From the NCBI RefSeq assembly GCF_014842995.1, contig NZ_JACYXL010000008.1, positions 124,001 through 188,000 of the forward strand: DNA of 64,000 bases, read 5' to 3'. The notes below the pieces were generated by a model. It was not told where the DNA came from, did not search any database, and saw nothing but the letters and a program-made list of their open reading frames with translations. The stretch is from Rhodanobacter sp. 7MK24. Lineage in GTDB: Bacteria > Pseudomonadota > Gammaproteobacteria > Xanthomonadales > Rhodanobacteraceae. A program made the position numbers and the translations under genes. Shown piece after piece: positions 53,119-61,991 of the stretch (its first letter is position 1; each line of letters opens with the position of its first letter).

Positions 53119-55602
53119 TTACAGGGCTGCAGATCGGGTCGGCCGCGTGGACTGTGGCGGCTGGGTGGGGCTGGATTTTCCGCTACCCTTGCGATTTTCG
53201 TAGAACGCATCCAGCCACTGGTCGGGGCGCAGCTCGTCCACGCCCACGCTCGCGGTGGCGGCGCGTTCTTGTAGCACTTGGTGCATGATTTCTATGTTGT
53301 CGGTGGAGGCGGAGATCACCGACAGCGCGTCGTCCATGCCGCGCAGGTTGAGCTGGCATACCGCGCTGGCGTGGCCCTGCTTGACGAGGAAGCAGCGCGA
53401 GCGTTCATCCAGGCTCACCACCACTTGGTATTCGGCTTCGGTGAGCTTGAGGCCTTCCACGTAATCCTCGCGGCTGGCGTTGGGGTTGGGCAGCAGGATC
53501 ATGGTGGCGGTCTGTTCGATCAGCGCGGCGGCGATGTCGCTGGCCAGCGCGTCCTCGGGGCTCTGGGTGGCGAAGATGCCGAGGCCGTTCTGTTTGCGGA
53601 TGGTCTTCTGCTTGTTCTTGGCGAATTCCTTGAGGCCGCCCTTGCCGTCGAGGATCTTCCAGAATTCGTCCATTACGTAGATCAGCGGCCGACCGTCGAT
53701 CAGCGCTTCCAGCCGGTGCAGCAGGTAGTTGATGACCGGCACGCGCACTTCGGGGTTGTCGATGATGTCGGTGTAGTCGAAGCCGATGATGCTGGCTTTT
53801 TCAAGGTCGATCGTGTCGACCGGGTTGTCGAACACCCAGCCCAGCGAGTTGCCCGCCGTCCACTTGCGCATGCGCACGTAGAGGCCGTCGTCGCCCATGT
53901 TGGGCAGGCTCTTCTGGAAGTTGGTCATGTTGCGCAGGCGCATCGGCGTGTCGAGCATGCTTTCCACGGCGCGGAAAATGTCTTCCTCCTCGCGCGAGCT
54001 GTAGACGCTCTTGCCGGCCAGTACCTTGATGAGTTCGGCGAGGAACTGCACATTGGCTTCGGTGCGCTCACAGTGGAACGGGTTGAAGCCGGTGGGCTGG
54101 CCGTTTTCCAGCGCCAGGTAGTTGCCGCCGCAGGCGCGCACGAAGATCTCCGCGCCGCGATCCTTGTCGAAGAAAAAGATCGTGGGCGAGGGCGTGTACT
54201 TCTGCACCTGGCTGAGCAGGAAATTGATCAGCGCGGTCTTGCCGGTACCGGACTTGCCGATGACCATGGTGTTGGCGATGGCCTTCTCGCCCAGCGAGTT
54301 CTCCGCCGGGTGGGTGGCATGGAAGTTGAAGTAGTAGGGCTGGCCGTTGGTGGTCTGCAGCGTGGTGACGTAGTCGCCCCAGGGGTTGTTCTCTTTCTTG
54401 CCGGTGGCGAAGTTGTGCAGCGGCGAGAGGCCGAGGAAGTTCAACGAGCTGACATTGGCCAGCCGCGTGCGGTATTTCCAGTTGCAGGGCAACTGCGAGT
54501 AGAACGAAGCGGTGACGGCGAGATCCTCCTTCACCGATACGAAGCCGGCGTTGGAAAGCTCCGCACGCGTTGCGGCGATCTGCTGCGAAAGAGTTTCCTG
54601 GTTCGGCGCGTAGACCGCGATGGTGAAGTGGTATTCGCCCAGCACGAAGTTGCCGGAGGCCAGTTGGTCCATGGCGTGGTCAAGCTCGGCGATCTGGCTG
54701 AAGGCCTTGTCGCCGGAGGAGATCATCATGCCCTTGGTGCGATCCAGCGCCTTCAGCGCGTCGTGGCGACCCATGGGGCTGAAGGAGTGGGTGATGACGT
54801 ATTCGAAGTCGAGGTACTTCAGTCCGTTGAGGATGCCCGGATAGGTGCCGTCGGTATATTCCTTGATGTTGAGGATGGCGCCGAACTGGTTGGTGCCGTC
54901 GGGCGAGGTGATGACGAAGTCGCCGGTCTTGGCCGAGAAGCGGTGCTTGCTTACCGGCAGGTAGCTGTAGATCGGTGCAGGCAGCACCGGCACCGGTTCA
55001 TCGATGCGGTTGAGCAGGTAACCGTAGAGCTCCAGCGGCTCGGAGAACACCACGCCGTTCTTGGCTTCGTACATGCCGAGCCGGTAGGGCGCGTAGTCCT
55101 TCAGCACGGCCTCGACGTTGCCCGCCAGTTCCAGCACGGTGTTGACGGCCTGCAACTGCTCGGATTCCAGCCGGGCGATGTCGCTGGATTTCTCGGCGAA
55201 GCGCTTGCCTTCGACGATGGGGCGGTAGATCAGGGTGAGGTACAGCTCGTTCTGCATCAGCTTCTGCGCCGACAGCGCGCTGTAATACGCGTCCGACATG
55301 CCCTGGTTGAAGGTCTGCGCGAAGCGCCCGTGATCCTTGAAGCGGCGGCGGCGACGTATGTCGTGCACCCAGAACGCCACGTTCACGAAATCCGGCGCAC
55401 GCAGGGTCTGCAGCATGCGGTTGAAGGTGTTGTGGCGGTGCTCGATGTCCCACTCCTCGCGCCCCACGAACGGCAGGCCGCCCAGGCGCCACACCATGAG
55501 GTAATCGCCGCCCGTGGTCTTGAGCACGGTCGGCGATACGTGGGTGGACAGCGGGACGAATTCGCTGATCGCGGTGTCGGGAATGAAGCTGGGCTTGGAC
55601 AT
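53119..55602 (-). CDS. virB4: T4SS ATPase VirB4
   Basis: An 827-residue ATPase, the largest motor of the secretion system, acting at the inner membrane in assembly and substrate transfer. The C-terminal RecA-like domain has Walker A GKSGTGKT (449-456), TIFFFDKDRGAEI, and Walker B in RPLIYVMDEFWKI, with KTIRKQNGLGIFATQSPEDA after it. The N-terminal domain (about 1-400) has the usual CagE/TrbE character. Length and motif spacing agree with Xanthomonas VirB4. A Pro/Ser-rich tail ends the protein. It starts 48 bases after the virB3 stop. Confidence 0.97.
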   Translation of the reverse strand: MSKPSFIPDTAISEFVPLSTHVSPTVLKTTGGDYLMVWRLGGLPFVGREEWDIEHRHNTFNRMLQTLRAPDFVNVAFWVHDIRRRRRFKDHGRFAQTFNQGMSDAYYSALSAQKLMQNELYLTLIYRPIVEGKRFAEKSSDIARLESEQLQAVNTVLELAGNVEAVLKDYAPYRLGMYEAKNGVVFSEPLELYGYLLNRIDEPVPVLPAPIYSYLPVSKHRFSAKTGDFVITSPDGTNQFGAILNIKEYTDGTYPGILNGLKYLDFEYVITHSFSPMGRHDALKALDRTKGMMISSGDKAFSQIAELDHAMDQLASGNFVLGEYHFTIAVYAPNQETLSQQIAATRAELSNAGFVSVKEDLAVTASFYSQLPCNWKYRTRLANVSSLNFLGLSPLHNFATGKKENNPWGDYVTTLQTTNGQPYYFNFHATHPAENSLGEKAIANTMVIGKSGTGKTALINFLLSQVQKYTPSPTIFFFDKDRGAEIFVRACGGNYLALENGQPTGFNPFHCERTEANVQFLAELIKVLAGKSVYSSREEEDIFRAVESMLDTPMRLRNMTNFQKSLPNMGDDGLYVRMRKWTAGNSLGWVFDNPVDTIDLEKASIIGFDYTDIIDNPEVRVPVINYLLHRLEALIDGRPLIYVMDEFWKILDGKGGLKEFAKNKQKTIRKQNGLGIFATQSPEDALASDIAAALIEQTATMILLPNPNASREDYVEGLKLTEAEYQVVVSLDERSRCFLVKQGHASAVCQLNLRGMDDALSVISASTDNIEIMHQVLQERAATASVGVDELRPDQWLDAFYENRKGSGKSSPTQPPQSTRPTRSAAL

Positions 55603-55650
55603 GGTCTGGATCCGAAACGGCGCCCCGACATGCCGGGGCGCCTTGGTGGC

Positions 55651-55959
55651 TTACGTTTTGTCTTTCGACTGGCCGCGGTAGCTGTTGGGCGTGAATACCC
55701 ACATCCCGTCGTGCTCGCGCAGGTTCCGGACCCGGGTGCGGAACTGCAGCCGCAGGCCGAGCAGCCGGAAAATCATTTCGTCGCGACGCGCCATCTGGCG
55801 CATCACGAAGATCACCGGCGGAATCAGCAACAGGTAGAACAGGTTGAAGTACATCGCCAACAGCAAGCACCCACCCGCACCTATGAAAAACGGCACATAG
55901 GGTACGCCCATGAACATGGGCGGGCGGGTGCAGCCGCGGAACAGCGCGTTCTTATGCAT
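55651..55959 (-). CDS. virB3: T4SS inner-membrane protein VirB3
   Basis: A 102-residue protein with a hydrophobic hairpin (VPYVPFFIGAGGCLLLAMYF, NLFYLLLIPPVIFVMRQMAR) and the N-terminal RGCTRPPMFMGVP typical of VirB3/TrbD. It associates with VirB4 at the inner membrane. Its ATG overlaps the virB2 stop by 8 bp (ATGCATAA), and virB4 follows 48 bases later, in the canonical order. Confidence 0.93.
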   Translation of the reverse strand: MHKNALFRGCTRPPMFMGVPYVPFFIGAGGCLLLAMYFNLFYLLLIPPVIFVMRQMARRDEMIFRLLGLRLQFRTRVRNLREHDGMWVFTPNSYRGQSKDKT

Positions 55960-56353
55960 AGTGACTCAATGCATGCGAAATCAGGCTCGCCTGCTGCACG
56001 GTGCAAGAGCTGCCTGCACTGGTGCCCAGGAACATCTTGGCGATCTGGCTGGCCGCGCCAATCAGGATCGCGCCGATCATGACAGGGGCGACTTCGCCGA
56101 TGCGCTTGTGCGCGAAGGCGATCTGGTAGCCGGAAAAGACCACCGCAATGGTCACCACCACGATGGAGACGGCATTGAGCAACATGTTGATGTTGTTGGC
56201 GAAAGTGCAAGTGGTGGTGATGGCATCGGTAGGGTCGGCCAGCGCGATATTGGGCAGGATCAAAGCAAGGGTGATTGCCACGTACAAGAACGTGCCCAGG
56301 CGCGCGCGGCTGGAGCGAAGGAGGCTGTCGGTGACGATCTGGTTCGGTGCCAT
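55952..56353 (-). CDS. virB2: T4SS major pilin VirB2
   Basis: A 133-residue prepilin. The long signal region (LGTFLYVAITLALILPNIALA) is followed by the two hydrophobic helices of a T4SS pilin (MLLNAVSIVVVTIAVVFSGY and VMIGAILIGAASQIAKMFLG) separated by the short charged loop AHKRIGE. Two cysteines, in TCTF near the mature N-terminus and in SSCTVQ near the C-terminus, may form a disulfide. Start 56353 follows AAGGAAA; the longer frame is not supported. It lies after a 200-base gap downstream of virB1 that contains a hairpin. Confidence 0.92.
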   Translation of the reverse strand: MAPNQIVTDSLLRSSRARLGTFLYVAITLALILPNIALADPTDAITTTCTFANNINMLLNAVSIVVVTIAVVFSGYQIAFAHKRIGEVAPVMIGAILIGAASQIAKMFLGTSAGSSCTVQQASLISHALSHYA

Positions 56354-56468
56354 GTCGAATTTCCTTGGGTGGGTGTGGAACATGTGGCGCTCAGGGGTGC
56401 GCCGCTTCAGGGGATGCTGCTGGTGCGCAGCCGGGTTCACTGCAGGACGCCTTGGATGTTGCAAGGCG

Positions 56469-56516
56469 GGTTTGCGGCCGTGCGGCCACCGACGCGGACT
56501 TGCGGGTCCGCAAACC
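56469..56516 (-). promoter_or_regulatory. Hairpin between virB1 and virB2
   Basis: GGTTTGCGG (56469-56477) pairs with CCGCAAACC (56508-56516), with an inner GGCC-rich stem. It lies in the 200-base gap between virB1 and virB2 with no U-tract after it. It could be an mRNA-processing or stabilising stem that raises pilin expression over the rest of the operon; this role is inference. Confidence 0.35.
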
Positions 56517-56553
56517 TGGGCGAGTCGCGCACGCGATGGAGCACGTCGCGGCT

Positions 56554-57519
56554 TCAGAAAACGAAGGCGGCATCGCCGGGCTCCTGTGCGTGGGCGGCTG
56601 GGGTATGGGTTGTGGTGCTGGCAACCCCGGAAGTCGCCTGAGGCGACTTGGCCGGTTCGGATGCGGGCACCGGTGAGGGCGGCGGATCATTCGGCCCGGT
56701 TACCTGCGGCTCGAAGACCGAAGAGTCGGCCGTGGCATTGTTTGGCGTGTTGTTGGTTGGTCGGAAGGCAGGTGTGGAAGCGGTTGATGCAGTTGGTGTC
56801 GCTGCCACTGCCGCCGTCGTCATCGTGGTTGCTGCCGGGGGAGTGGGGGTGATCCTGGCGGCATCCAACGCCGCACTGGTCAGCGCAGCGGCAGCTTGAT
56901 CCAAGACTTGGGCTCCGGCGACTGCCGGGTAAGCTTTCGTCGAGTAGAACGACACGCTGCGGATAGCCACGCGGTATTCGGGGCTGTCCGGCAGCGGCGT
57001 CGATATCTTGTCGGCGCTGTCGGTCGTGGCCACGGCCTTGAGCGGGATGGCCCGGGAGTCATCGGTATTCACCGCCACTCCCATGCCGCGGTTGATGGAG
57101 TCGTATACCTTCTGCACGTAGCCGTCGCGATAGCCGGTGACGAAGTCGCCCGAGTAGTAGCAGCTGAAGGCCTTGCCCCAGTCGCCGCCGGAGCTGGCAT
57201 AACACGCGGCGAGTATCTGCGCACCGGCCGCCAGGTTGGGGCAGGCGTCGAAGGCTTTTTCGTAGGAGTCCAAGCCGTACTTGCCGAGGTTGGCGCGGTT
57301 CACCTGCGCTACGCCCAGCGAATAGTCGTAGCCCTTGGCATCGAGCATGTGCACGGTGGCCAGCGCTTCGGCCAGGTTCTTCGGCTGGCGTTCGAGCTGG
57401 CCACCGACCACGCCGATCGCATACGGATTGGCGCCCGATTCGACATCGACGATGTGGCTCATTACCTCGGCCGATACGGCCAAGTTTGGGCAAGCCATCA
57501 ATCCGATTGCGGCGAACAT
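56554..57519 (-). CDS. virB1: VirB1 lytic transglycosylase
   Basis: A 321-residue secreted enzyme that opens peptidoglycan locally for assembly of the secretion channel. After a short N-terminal signal (MFAAIGLMACPNLAVSA) comes the SLT-type domain with catalytic glutamate E27 in HIVDVESGANPYAIGVVGG, the LGVAQVNRANLGKYG motif and ACYASSGGDWGKAFSCYYSG. The C-terminal 150 residues are Ala/Thr/Pro-rich and low-complexity, as in VirB1 proteins, whose tail may act separately. The gene follows virB11 by 33 bases. Confidence 0.92.
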   Translation of the reverse strand: MFAAIGLMACPNLAVSAEVMSHIVDVESGANPYAIGVVGGQLERQPKNLAEALATVHMLDAKGYDYSLGVAQVNRANLGKYGLDSYEKAFDACPNLAAGAQILAACYASSGGDWGKAFSCYYSGDFVTGYRDGYVQKVYDSINRGMGVAVNTDDSRAIPLKAVATTDSADKISTPLPDSPEYRVAIRSVSFYSTKAYPAVAGAQVLDQAAAALTSAALDAARITPTPPAATTMTTAAVAATPTASTASTPAFRPTNNTPNNATADSSVFEPQVTGPNDPPPSPVPASEPAKSPQATSGVASTTTHTPAAHAQEPGDAAFVF

Positions 57520-57552
57520 GGTGCGATTTCCAGTCTCTGTGCGTGGTGAAGG

Positions 57553-58584
57553 TCAGGATTGCGCAAAGCTGCGCGCCGGATCGAAATCGATCCCGGTGAT
57601 GCAACGACGCCCTGCATGCGCCTTGATGTGCACGACGATGTCGATCGTCATCATCAACAGGCGCTTGATGGTGGCGAATTCCAGACCGGCGCCTTCGTTG
57701 GAGGCCTTCACCATCAGGGCGAGCTGGTCCCAGGTCTGTTCCGTGCTCCCGGAGTGGCAACTGGTGATCGACCCCGGGTGGCCCGAGGCGCAATTGCGGA
57801 TGAAGTAGAACGATTCGTCGCCACGCAATTCGGCCAGGATGATGCGGTCCGGCTTCATGCGCAGGCAGGCTTCCATGCAACTCTTGGCAGTGACGTTGCT
57901 GGTGCTCTGGCCACCCTTGGAATAGAGCAGGTGCACCACGTTGGGCTGTGTGATGAACAACTCGCGCGCGTCCTCGATCGTCACCAGCCGTTCGTTGTCG
58001 GGGATGTGGTGCACCAGCGACTTCATGAAGGTGGTCTTGCCGCTACCGGTGGCGCCGGAGACCACGATGTTCTTCTTGTTGAGCACCGCCTTGCGGAAGA
58101 AATCCGCGTAGTGGCGGCTGGCGCGCAGCTCCAGCAACTCGCGGTCGCTGTCGCTGATGCCGCGGCCGACCTCGACGATCTCGTCGAAGAAGCCGTCCTG
58201 CTGGTATTGGGCCAGCGTTTTCGTCTGCTTGGAGGGCAAGCGGATGGTGATGGATGCTTTGCCCGCCTCGCACGCCGGGGGTATCACGAATTGCGCGCGC
58301 TCCCCGGTGGGGAAAGTCAGCGACACCACCGGATCGGTATCGGTGATGCGTTGGCCGGTGTTGCTCTCGTTGACGACCGCGGTACAGAACTGACGTGCCC
58401 GTTCGAACGTGAGCGAGGGCACCTCGACGCGGCGCCATGCACCGTGGCTTTCCAAGTACAGCTCACCCGGGCGGTTGATGCAGATCTCGGTGACGTCTGG
58501 CGAAGACATGAACTCCCGCACTCCCAGTACTTCGTACTGGTAGGTGAGGAATTCGTTCGAGACGTGGGCGTCCAGTTCCTGCAT
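57553..58584 (-). CDS. virB11: T4SS ATPase VirB11
   Basis: A 343-residue hexameric traffic ATPase at the cytoplasmic base of the channel. The N-terminal domain (about 1-145) is followed by the RecA domain with Walker A GATGSGKT (177-184), the Asp box TIEDARELF, the Walker B-like LRMKPDRIILAELRGDE and the His box ASGHPGSITSCHSG. These motifs are complete and in the usual order, so the protein should be active. It follows virB10 with 21 bases between. Confidence 0.96.
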   Translation of the reverse strand: MQELDAHVSNEFLTYQYEVLGVREFMSSPDVTEICINRPGELYLESHGAWRRVEVPSLTFERARQFCTAVVNESNTGQRITDTDPVVSLTFPTGERAQFVIPPACEAGKASITIRLPSKQTKTLAQYQQDGFFDEIVEVGRGISDSDRELLELRASRHYADFFRKAVLNKKNIVVSGATGSGKTTFMKSLVHHIPDNERLVTIEDARELFITQPNVVHLLYSKGGQSTSNVTAKSCMEACLRMKPDRIILAELRGDESFYFIRNCASGHPGSITSCHSGSTEQTWDQLALMVKASNEGAGLEFATIKRLLMMTIDIVVHIKAHAGRRCITGIDFDPARSFAQS

Positions 58585-58605
58585 GGTTGCTTCAAGTGAG
58601 GTGAA

Positions 58606-59796
58606 TCAGAAACGGGCCACGACGCCACTGAAATCCACGTCTTTGGCGACGTAGACATAGATGATCGTGCCCTGGTTGATGGTGACGGTTGCGGGACGAT
58701 TGGCAGAGGCCTGCACTGCCTGGCCGGCCAGGTTCTGCAAGGTTTGCGCGGTATTGCTTTGGAACGGTTGCTCGACCACCGCGCCATTGGTGATGGTCGC
58801 GGTCTTTGGACCATGCTCGGCAGCCTCGTAGCTGAAGGCATCGCTGAGCATGCTGACGAGCAGGGCCGCGCCGATGCGTTGGCCCCAGTGGGCGTTGTAA
58901 TAGCCGGGGAGGCCAGCTCCGCCCAGGTTGTCGATGCCCGGGCTGGCCATGTTCACGTCAATACCGTTGGGCGTGATGATGCGATCCCAGATTACCGCCA
59001 CGCGGTCGCCCACCGGGCCCTTGTCGTAGCTGCCAAGTACCTTGGAGCCCTTGGGCAATAGCAAGTGCTGCCCGTTGAACGAGTAGACCGGTTCGGTGAC
59101 CAGGCAGGACGCATATCCGGGGATGTCCGAAATGATGCGGGTCTCGAGCACGCAGCGGATGTAGGTGCCGCGTTGCATCAGCGTGTCGGGACTGCGGAGC
59201 GGCTGGGCGCTGGTGACGTTCGAGTCATGCAGGCTGCCTGCAGGGCCAATGGGTGATGCGGCGACCGGTGTGGTGGGGCCGGCGCTGGGTTGATCCACAT
59301 TGGCGGAATCCGAGCCTTGCAATGCGGCGATCCGGCGTTGCACCAGCGAAGGTGGTTGCGCGGCGGCTGCCTGCGACGGCTGCTGCGGCATCGGAGGCAC
59401 AGGTGGTTGCTGCACCAAGGGGATGGCAGCGGCTTGTTGCGGTGCGGGTGCAGGTGCGGTGGGCTGCGGCAGGATCAGGGATTTGGGTGGCTCCGCCACC
59501 GTGACCTTTTCTTCGCGCGGCTTCGGTTGTTCGTTGTGGCTGCCCACGCCGGAGAGCATCCAGTAGGCAACAAACAACAAAAGCAACACGACCGCACCCA
59601 GCAGCAGCAGTGCACGCTGGTTCATCCGCTTGAGATCGTGCGACCTCAGCTGGGGAGCGCCTGCGTCGAGATCGGGCGCAGCGGATTGCTGGTAGCGGGT
59701 GGAATAGGGGTTGCTGGCCAGCGGATCGGCCTGGTTACCCGGCACGTCGTGGGGCATGGAGCCATCACCGGGCTGATTGGGAGTATTGGAGTTCAC
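58606..59796 (-). CDS. virB10: T4SS envelope-spanning protein VirB10
   Basis: A 396-residue protein that spans from the inner membrane to the outer-membrane core complex. A short cytoplasmic segment is followed by one membrane helix (ALLLLGAVVLLLLFVAYWML), then a Pro/Gln/Ala-rich periplasmic region (about 80-180) and the C-terminal VirB10 beta-barrel domain (GTYIRCVLETRIISDIPGY, LPKGSKVLGSYDKG, GQRIGAALLVSMLSDAFSY). The start is taken as GTG 59796, overlapping the virB9 stop by 4 bp (GTGA); ATG 59757 is an alternative. The antenna and channel-lining helices lie around ITNGAVVEQPFQ. Confidence 0.93.
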   Translation of the reverse strand: MNSNTPNQPGDGSMPHDVPGNQADPLASNPYSTRYQQSAAPDLDAGAPQLRSHDLKRMNQRALLLLGAVVLLLLFVAYWMLSGVGSHNEQPKPREEKVTVAEPPKSLILPQPTAPAPAPQQAAAIPLVQQPPVPPMPQQPSQAAAAQPPSLVQRRIAALQGSDSANVDQPSAGPTTPVAASPIGPAGSLHDSNVTSAQPLRSPDTLMQRGTYIRCVLETRIISDIPGYASCLVTEPVYSFNGQHLLLPKGSKVLGSYDKGPVGDRVAVIWDRIITPNGIDVNMASPGIDNLGGAGLPGYYNAHWGQRIGAALLVSMLSDAFSYEAAEHGPKTATITNGAVVEQPFQSNTAQTLQNLAGQAVQASANRPATVTINQGTIIYVYVAKDVDFSGVVARF

Positions 59797-60560
59797 TTCT
59801 GGGTGTTCCTTCGCAGACCCACGACGTCGTTGCCGTGGCGGATGACCAGGTAGGGATACGTGCCGTGAACGATGATGGTGTTGCCCTCGACAGTCGTGTT
59901 CACCAGCGAGTCTTCGCTGTTTTCCTGTTCGCGCATGAAGATCGCGGGGAAATCGCCGGTCGGAAACTGTTTCAGGTCGCTCATCTTGATGTAGGTGAAG
60001 TGACCGTCGTCGTAGACATTGACCGGAACCAGCCACGGCGCAGCCTTGCTGCGCGTCGCGTAGTCGTAGTTGAAGTTGTAGCTTCGATCCGGGACGAGGC
60101 TGGTGTTGAGTGCGGATGTCTTCGCGTCTTTGCTGATCTCTTTGGCAAAGCTGGCATCGGCCGGGTAATTGAAGGTGATCTTGTATTCCACGCCGCTGCG
60201 ACGAGCCTGGTCGAGCGTTTTCCAGTCGGTGGCGACCACCTTCAGTTCGAAGATGTAGGAGTGCGTTGCCGTGCGGATCATCATGTTGGTATCCACGTCG
60301 ACGTTCTTCGGCTTCAAGTAGAAGACGTTGTCGCGCCGCGTGAGCTCCCAGCCGGAACTGAAGCCGGTGCTGTAGTCGAGGATTTTCTCCTGCGGACTGA
60401 GCTCGATTTGCGTGGTGATGCCGAGTCCCGTGCGCACCGGATAGATGCGATCGGGCTGGTATTCGTACTGTTGCACGACCTGTGCGTTCGCCAGCGTGGG
60501 CAATCCGAAGAGGGCCGCGCACGCTGCGATGGTCGTGCCAAGCAGGTTGGATCGATTCAT
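59793..60560 (-). CDS. virB9: T4SS outer-membrane complex protein VirB9
   Basis: A 255-residue periplasmic/outer-membrane core protein. The signal peptide (TIAACAALFGLPTLANA) is followed by an N-terminal domain (YQPDRIYPVRTGLGITTQIE) and the C-terminal beta-sandwich (FTYIKMSDLKQFPTGDFPAI, ...VEGNTIIVHGTYPYLVIRHG) that binds VirB7. Both ends overlap neighbours by 4 bp: its ATG with the virB8 stop (ATGA) and its stop with the virB10 start. Confidence 0.95.
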   Translation of the reverse strand: MNRSNLLGTTIAACAALFGLPTLANAQVVQQYEYQPDRIYPVRTGLGITTQIELSPQEKILDYSTGFSSGWELTRRDNVFYLKPKNVDVDTNMMIRTATHSYIFELKVVATDWKTLDQARRSGVEYKITFNYPADASFAKEISKDAKTSALNTSLVPDRSYNFNYDYATRSKAAPWLVPVNVYDDGHFTYIKMSDLKQFPTGDFPAIFMREQENSEDSLVNTTVEGNTIIVHGTYPYLVIRHGNDVVGLRRNTQK

Positions 60561-61471
60561 GGGCGGCCTACTCCAGTGGCGGAATTCCCGGAGGCTTGCG
60601 CGGGTGCCTGCATGGGTTGATTGGCAACGACGGAAGCGGGGGGCAGGGCGGTCGGAGCGGTGGTGGCCATCGATGGAACGGCAGTCGAATTGATGCCCTG
60701 GGGAGGTACGGTGCGCGAGACTGCGTTTTGGATTTCGGCAGGCGGAGCCGACGAATAGTCGTCGTCGACGCGGTACTCGGTGACCCAGAAGCCAAGTGGA
60801 TTCTGGATGCGGCTCTGATCGTCCATGTCGAGGTTGGACTTGTAGGCGAACGACATCGTTGCGATCTTGTTGTCCAGCGGCTGAGTGCTGCCGGTTCGCT
60901 TGTCGTAGAGGCTGCGCTGGAAGCGCACGGTGGCACCCTTGGGCGCCATGCCGGGGCCGCCACCGGTGAGCACGATGCTCAGCAGCTTGATGCGTATGGC
61001 GGTGTCCTTGCCGTATTTCTTGTAGGGGCCATCGGGATTGGTCGACGAATAGAGCTGGGTGTAGGCCGCGCTGACTCCTGGCGAGGACATGGTTTGGACC
61101 GTCGTCCAGTCGCCAAGATTGAGCAGTGCCAGGTCATAGGACTCGCGTGCCAGCACGAAGTGAGCGACGTTGCTGCGATTGATCGCCTCGCTCGTGCTGA
61201 TCCTGTGCTGGGCCACGTCGTCCGTGAGGCGGGCGACTGTGCTGGTGCCGGTGTAGGCATCGGCCATGACGAGGTAAGGCACTTTCTGCTTGAGCGGCAG
61301 CATGTAGAAATAGCCGCCGGCAAGGATCAGCGACATGGTGATGGCACCGAACGCGACCATCCATGCGCGGCGTTCGCTGCGTCTGGCGAGATCGGCAATG
61401 GTCAATTCGAAATTGACGGACTTGGCGACCGCTTCGTCTATTTTCTGGCTGGAGGAATTTTTCTTCAGCAT
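60557..61471 (-). CDS. virB8: T4SS inner-membrane scaffold VirB8
   Basis: A 304-residue bitopic inner-membrane protein. A short cytoplasmic N-terminus (SSQKIDEAVAKSVNFELTIA) is followed by a membrane helix (AFGAITMSLILAGGYFYMLP) and the NTF2-like periplasmic domain (NRSNVAHFVLARESYDLALL, YGKDTAIRIKLLSIVLTGG). A Pro/Ala-rich tail closes the protein. The start 61471 is chosen because the coding pattern and the VirB8-like N-terminus begin there; a longer frame overlaps virB7. The stop overlaps virB9. Confidence 0.94.
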   Translation of the reverse strand: MLKKNSSSQKIDEAVAKSVNFELTIADLARRSERRAWMVAFGAITMSLILAGGYFYMLPLKQKVPYLVMADAYTGTSTVARLTDDVAQHRISTSEAINRSNVAHFVLARESYDLALLNLGDWTTVQTMSSPGVSAAYTQLYSSTNPDGPYKKYGKDTAIRIKLLSIVLTGGGPGMAPKGATVRFQRSLYDKRTGSTQPLDNKIATMSFAYKSNLDMDDQSRIQNPLGFWVTEYRVDDDYSSAPPAEIQNAVSRTVPPQGINSTAVPSMATTAPTALPPASVVANQPMQAPAQASGNSATGVGRP

Positions 61472-61511
61472 GGGCGGGGTTTCGACCCTTTCGTGTTGAT
61501 GGCGCGCATGG

Positions 61512-61991
61512 TCATTTCGTGGCGATTGGAGTCGTGGAAGACGGTGCTGCAGGCGTGGCGCTTCCGGTGGGCGCGCCCGCGCCGCTGGAGGCAGCTGGCT
61601 GGACTTCGATTCGCCGCAGGCTGGCCGTGACGGAGACACCCTGCGCCGCATAGATGGAGTTGAGCTGCGCGACGGCGCTGTCGACATCCGTCGTGCGAAT
61701 GCCGACAACGGGCTGGTACAGCGTCACGTCGAAAGGAAGCTGGTACGACAGCTCTCTGCCCGAGTCCTTGGCCCAGCGCGCAAGCATCGTCTTGAGCGTT
61801 TCGTCCATCGGAGAGGCATAAAACACATAGGCCGGATTCAGCGGTATCTCGGTCGGCGCATTCTGGAAATGATTGACGGGTTTCCATGGGCCGCTGAAGT
61901 TCTTGGCTGGCGGGGTGCCGCATCCGGCGAGTGCCGCGATGACAAGCAGCATGGCGCCTGCACGGGGCATTTTCAGTAGATCCTTGTCCAT
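61512..61991 (-). CDS. virB7: VirB7 lipoprotein with N0-like domain
   Basis: A 159-residue outer-membrane lipoprotein. The lipobox LAGC puts the modified cysteine at residue 24. The following segment (FSGPWKPVNHFQNAPTEIPL) should bind VirB9, and residues of about 50-130 form an N0-like domain (DVTLYQPVVGIRTTDVDSAV), a feature of Xanthomonas-type VirB7 that is missing in Agrobacterium. This alone marks the system as an X-T4SS. The C-terminal tail is Ser/Thr/Pro-rich. Start 61991 is chosen for the signal peptide. It is the first gene of the virB block, preceded by a 494-base gene-free leader. Confidence 0.9.
   Translation of the reverse strand: MDKDLLKMPRAGAMLLVIAALAGCGTPPAKNFSGPWKPVNHFQNAPTEIPLNPAYVFYASPMDETLKTMLARWAKDSGRELSYQLPFDVTLYQPVVGIRTTDVDSAVAQLNSIYAAQGVSVTASLRRIEVQPAASSGAGAPTGSATPAAPSSTTPIATK

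Noticed and set aside
53278-56082. Open frame of 934 codons on the plus strand
   Set aside because: Antisense to virB4, virB3 and virB2, whose motifs are complete. The translation is low-complexity and typical of a high-GC shadow frame.
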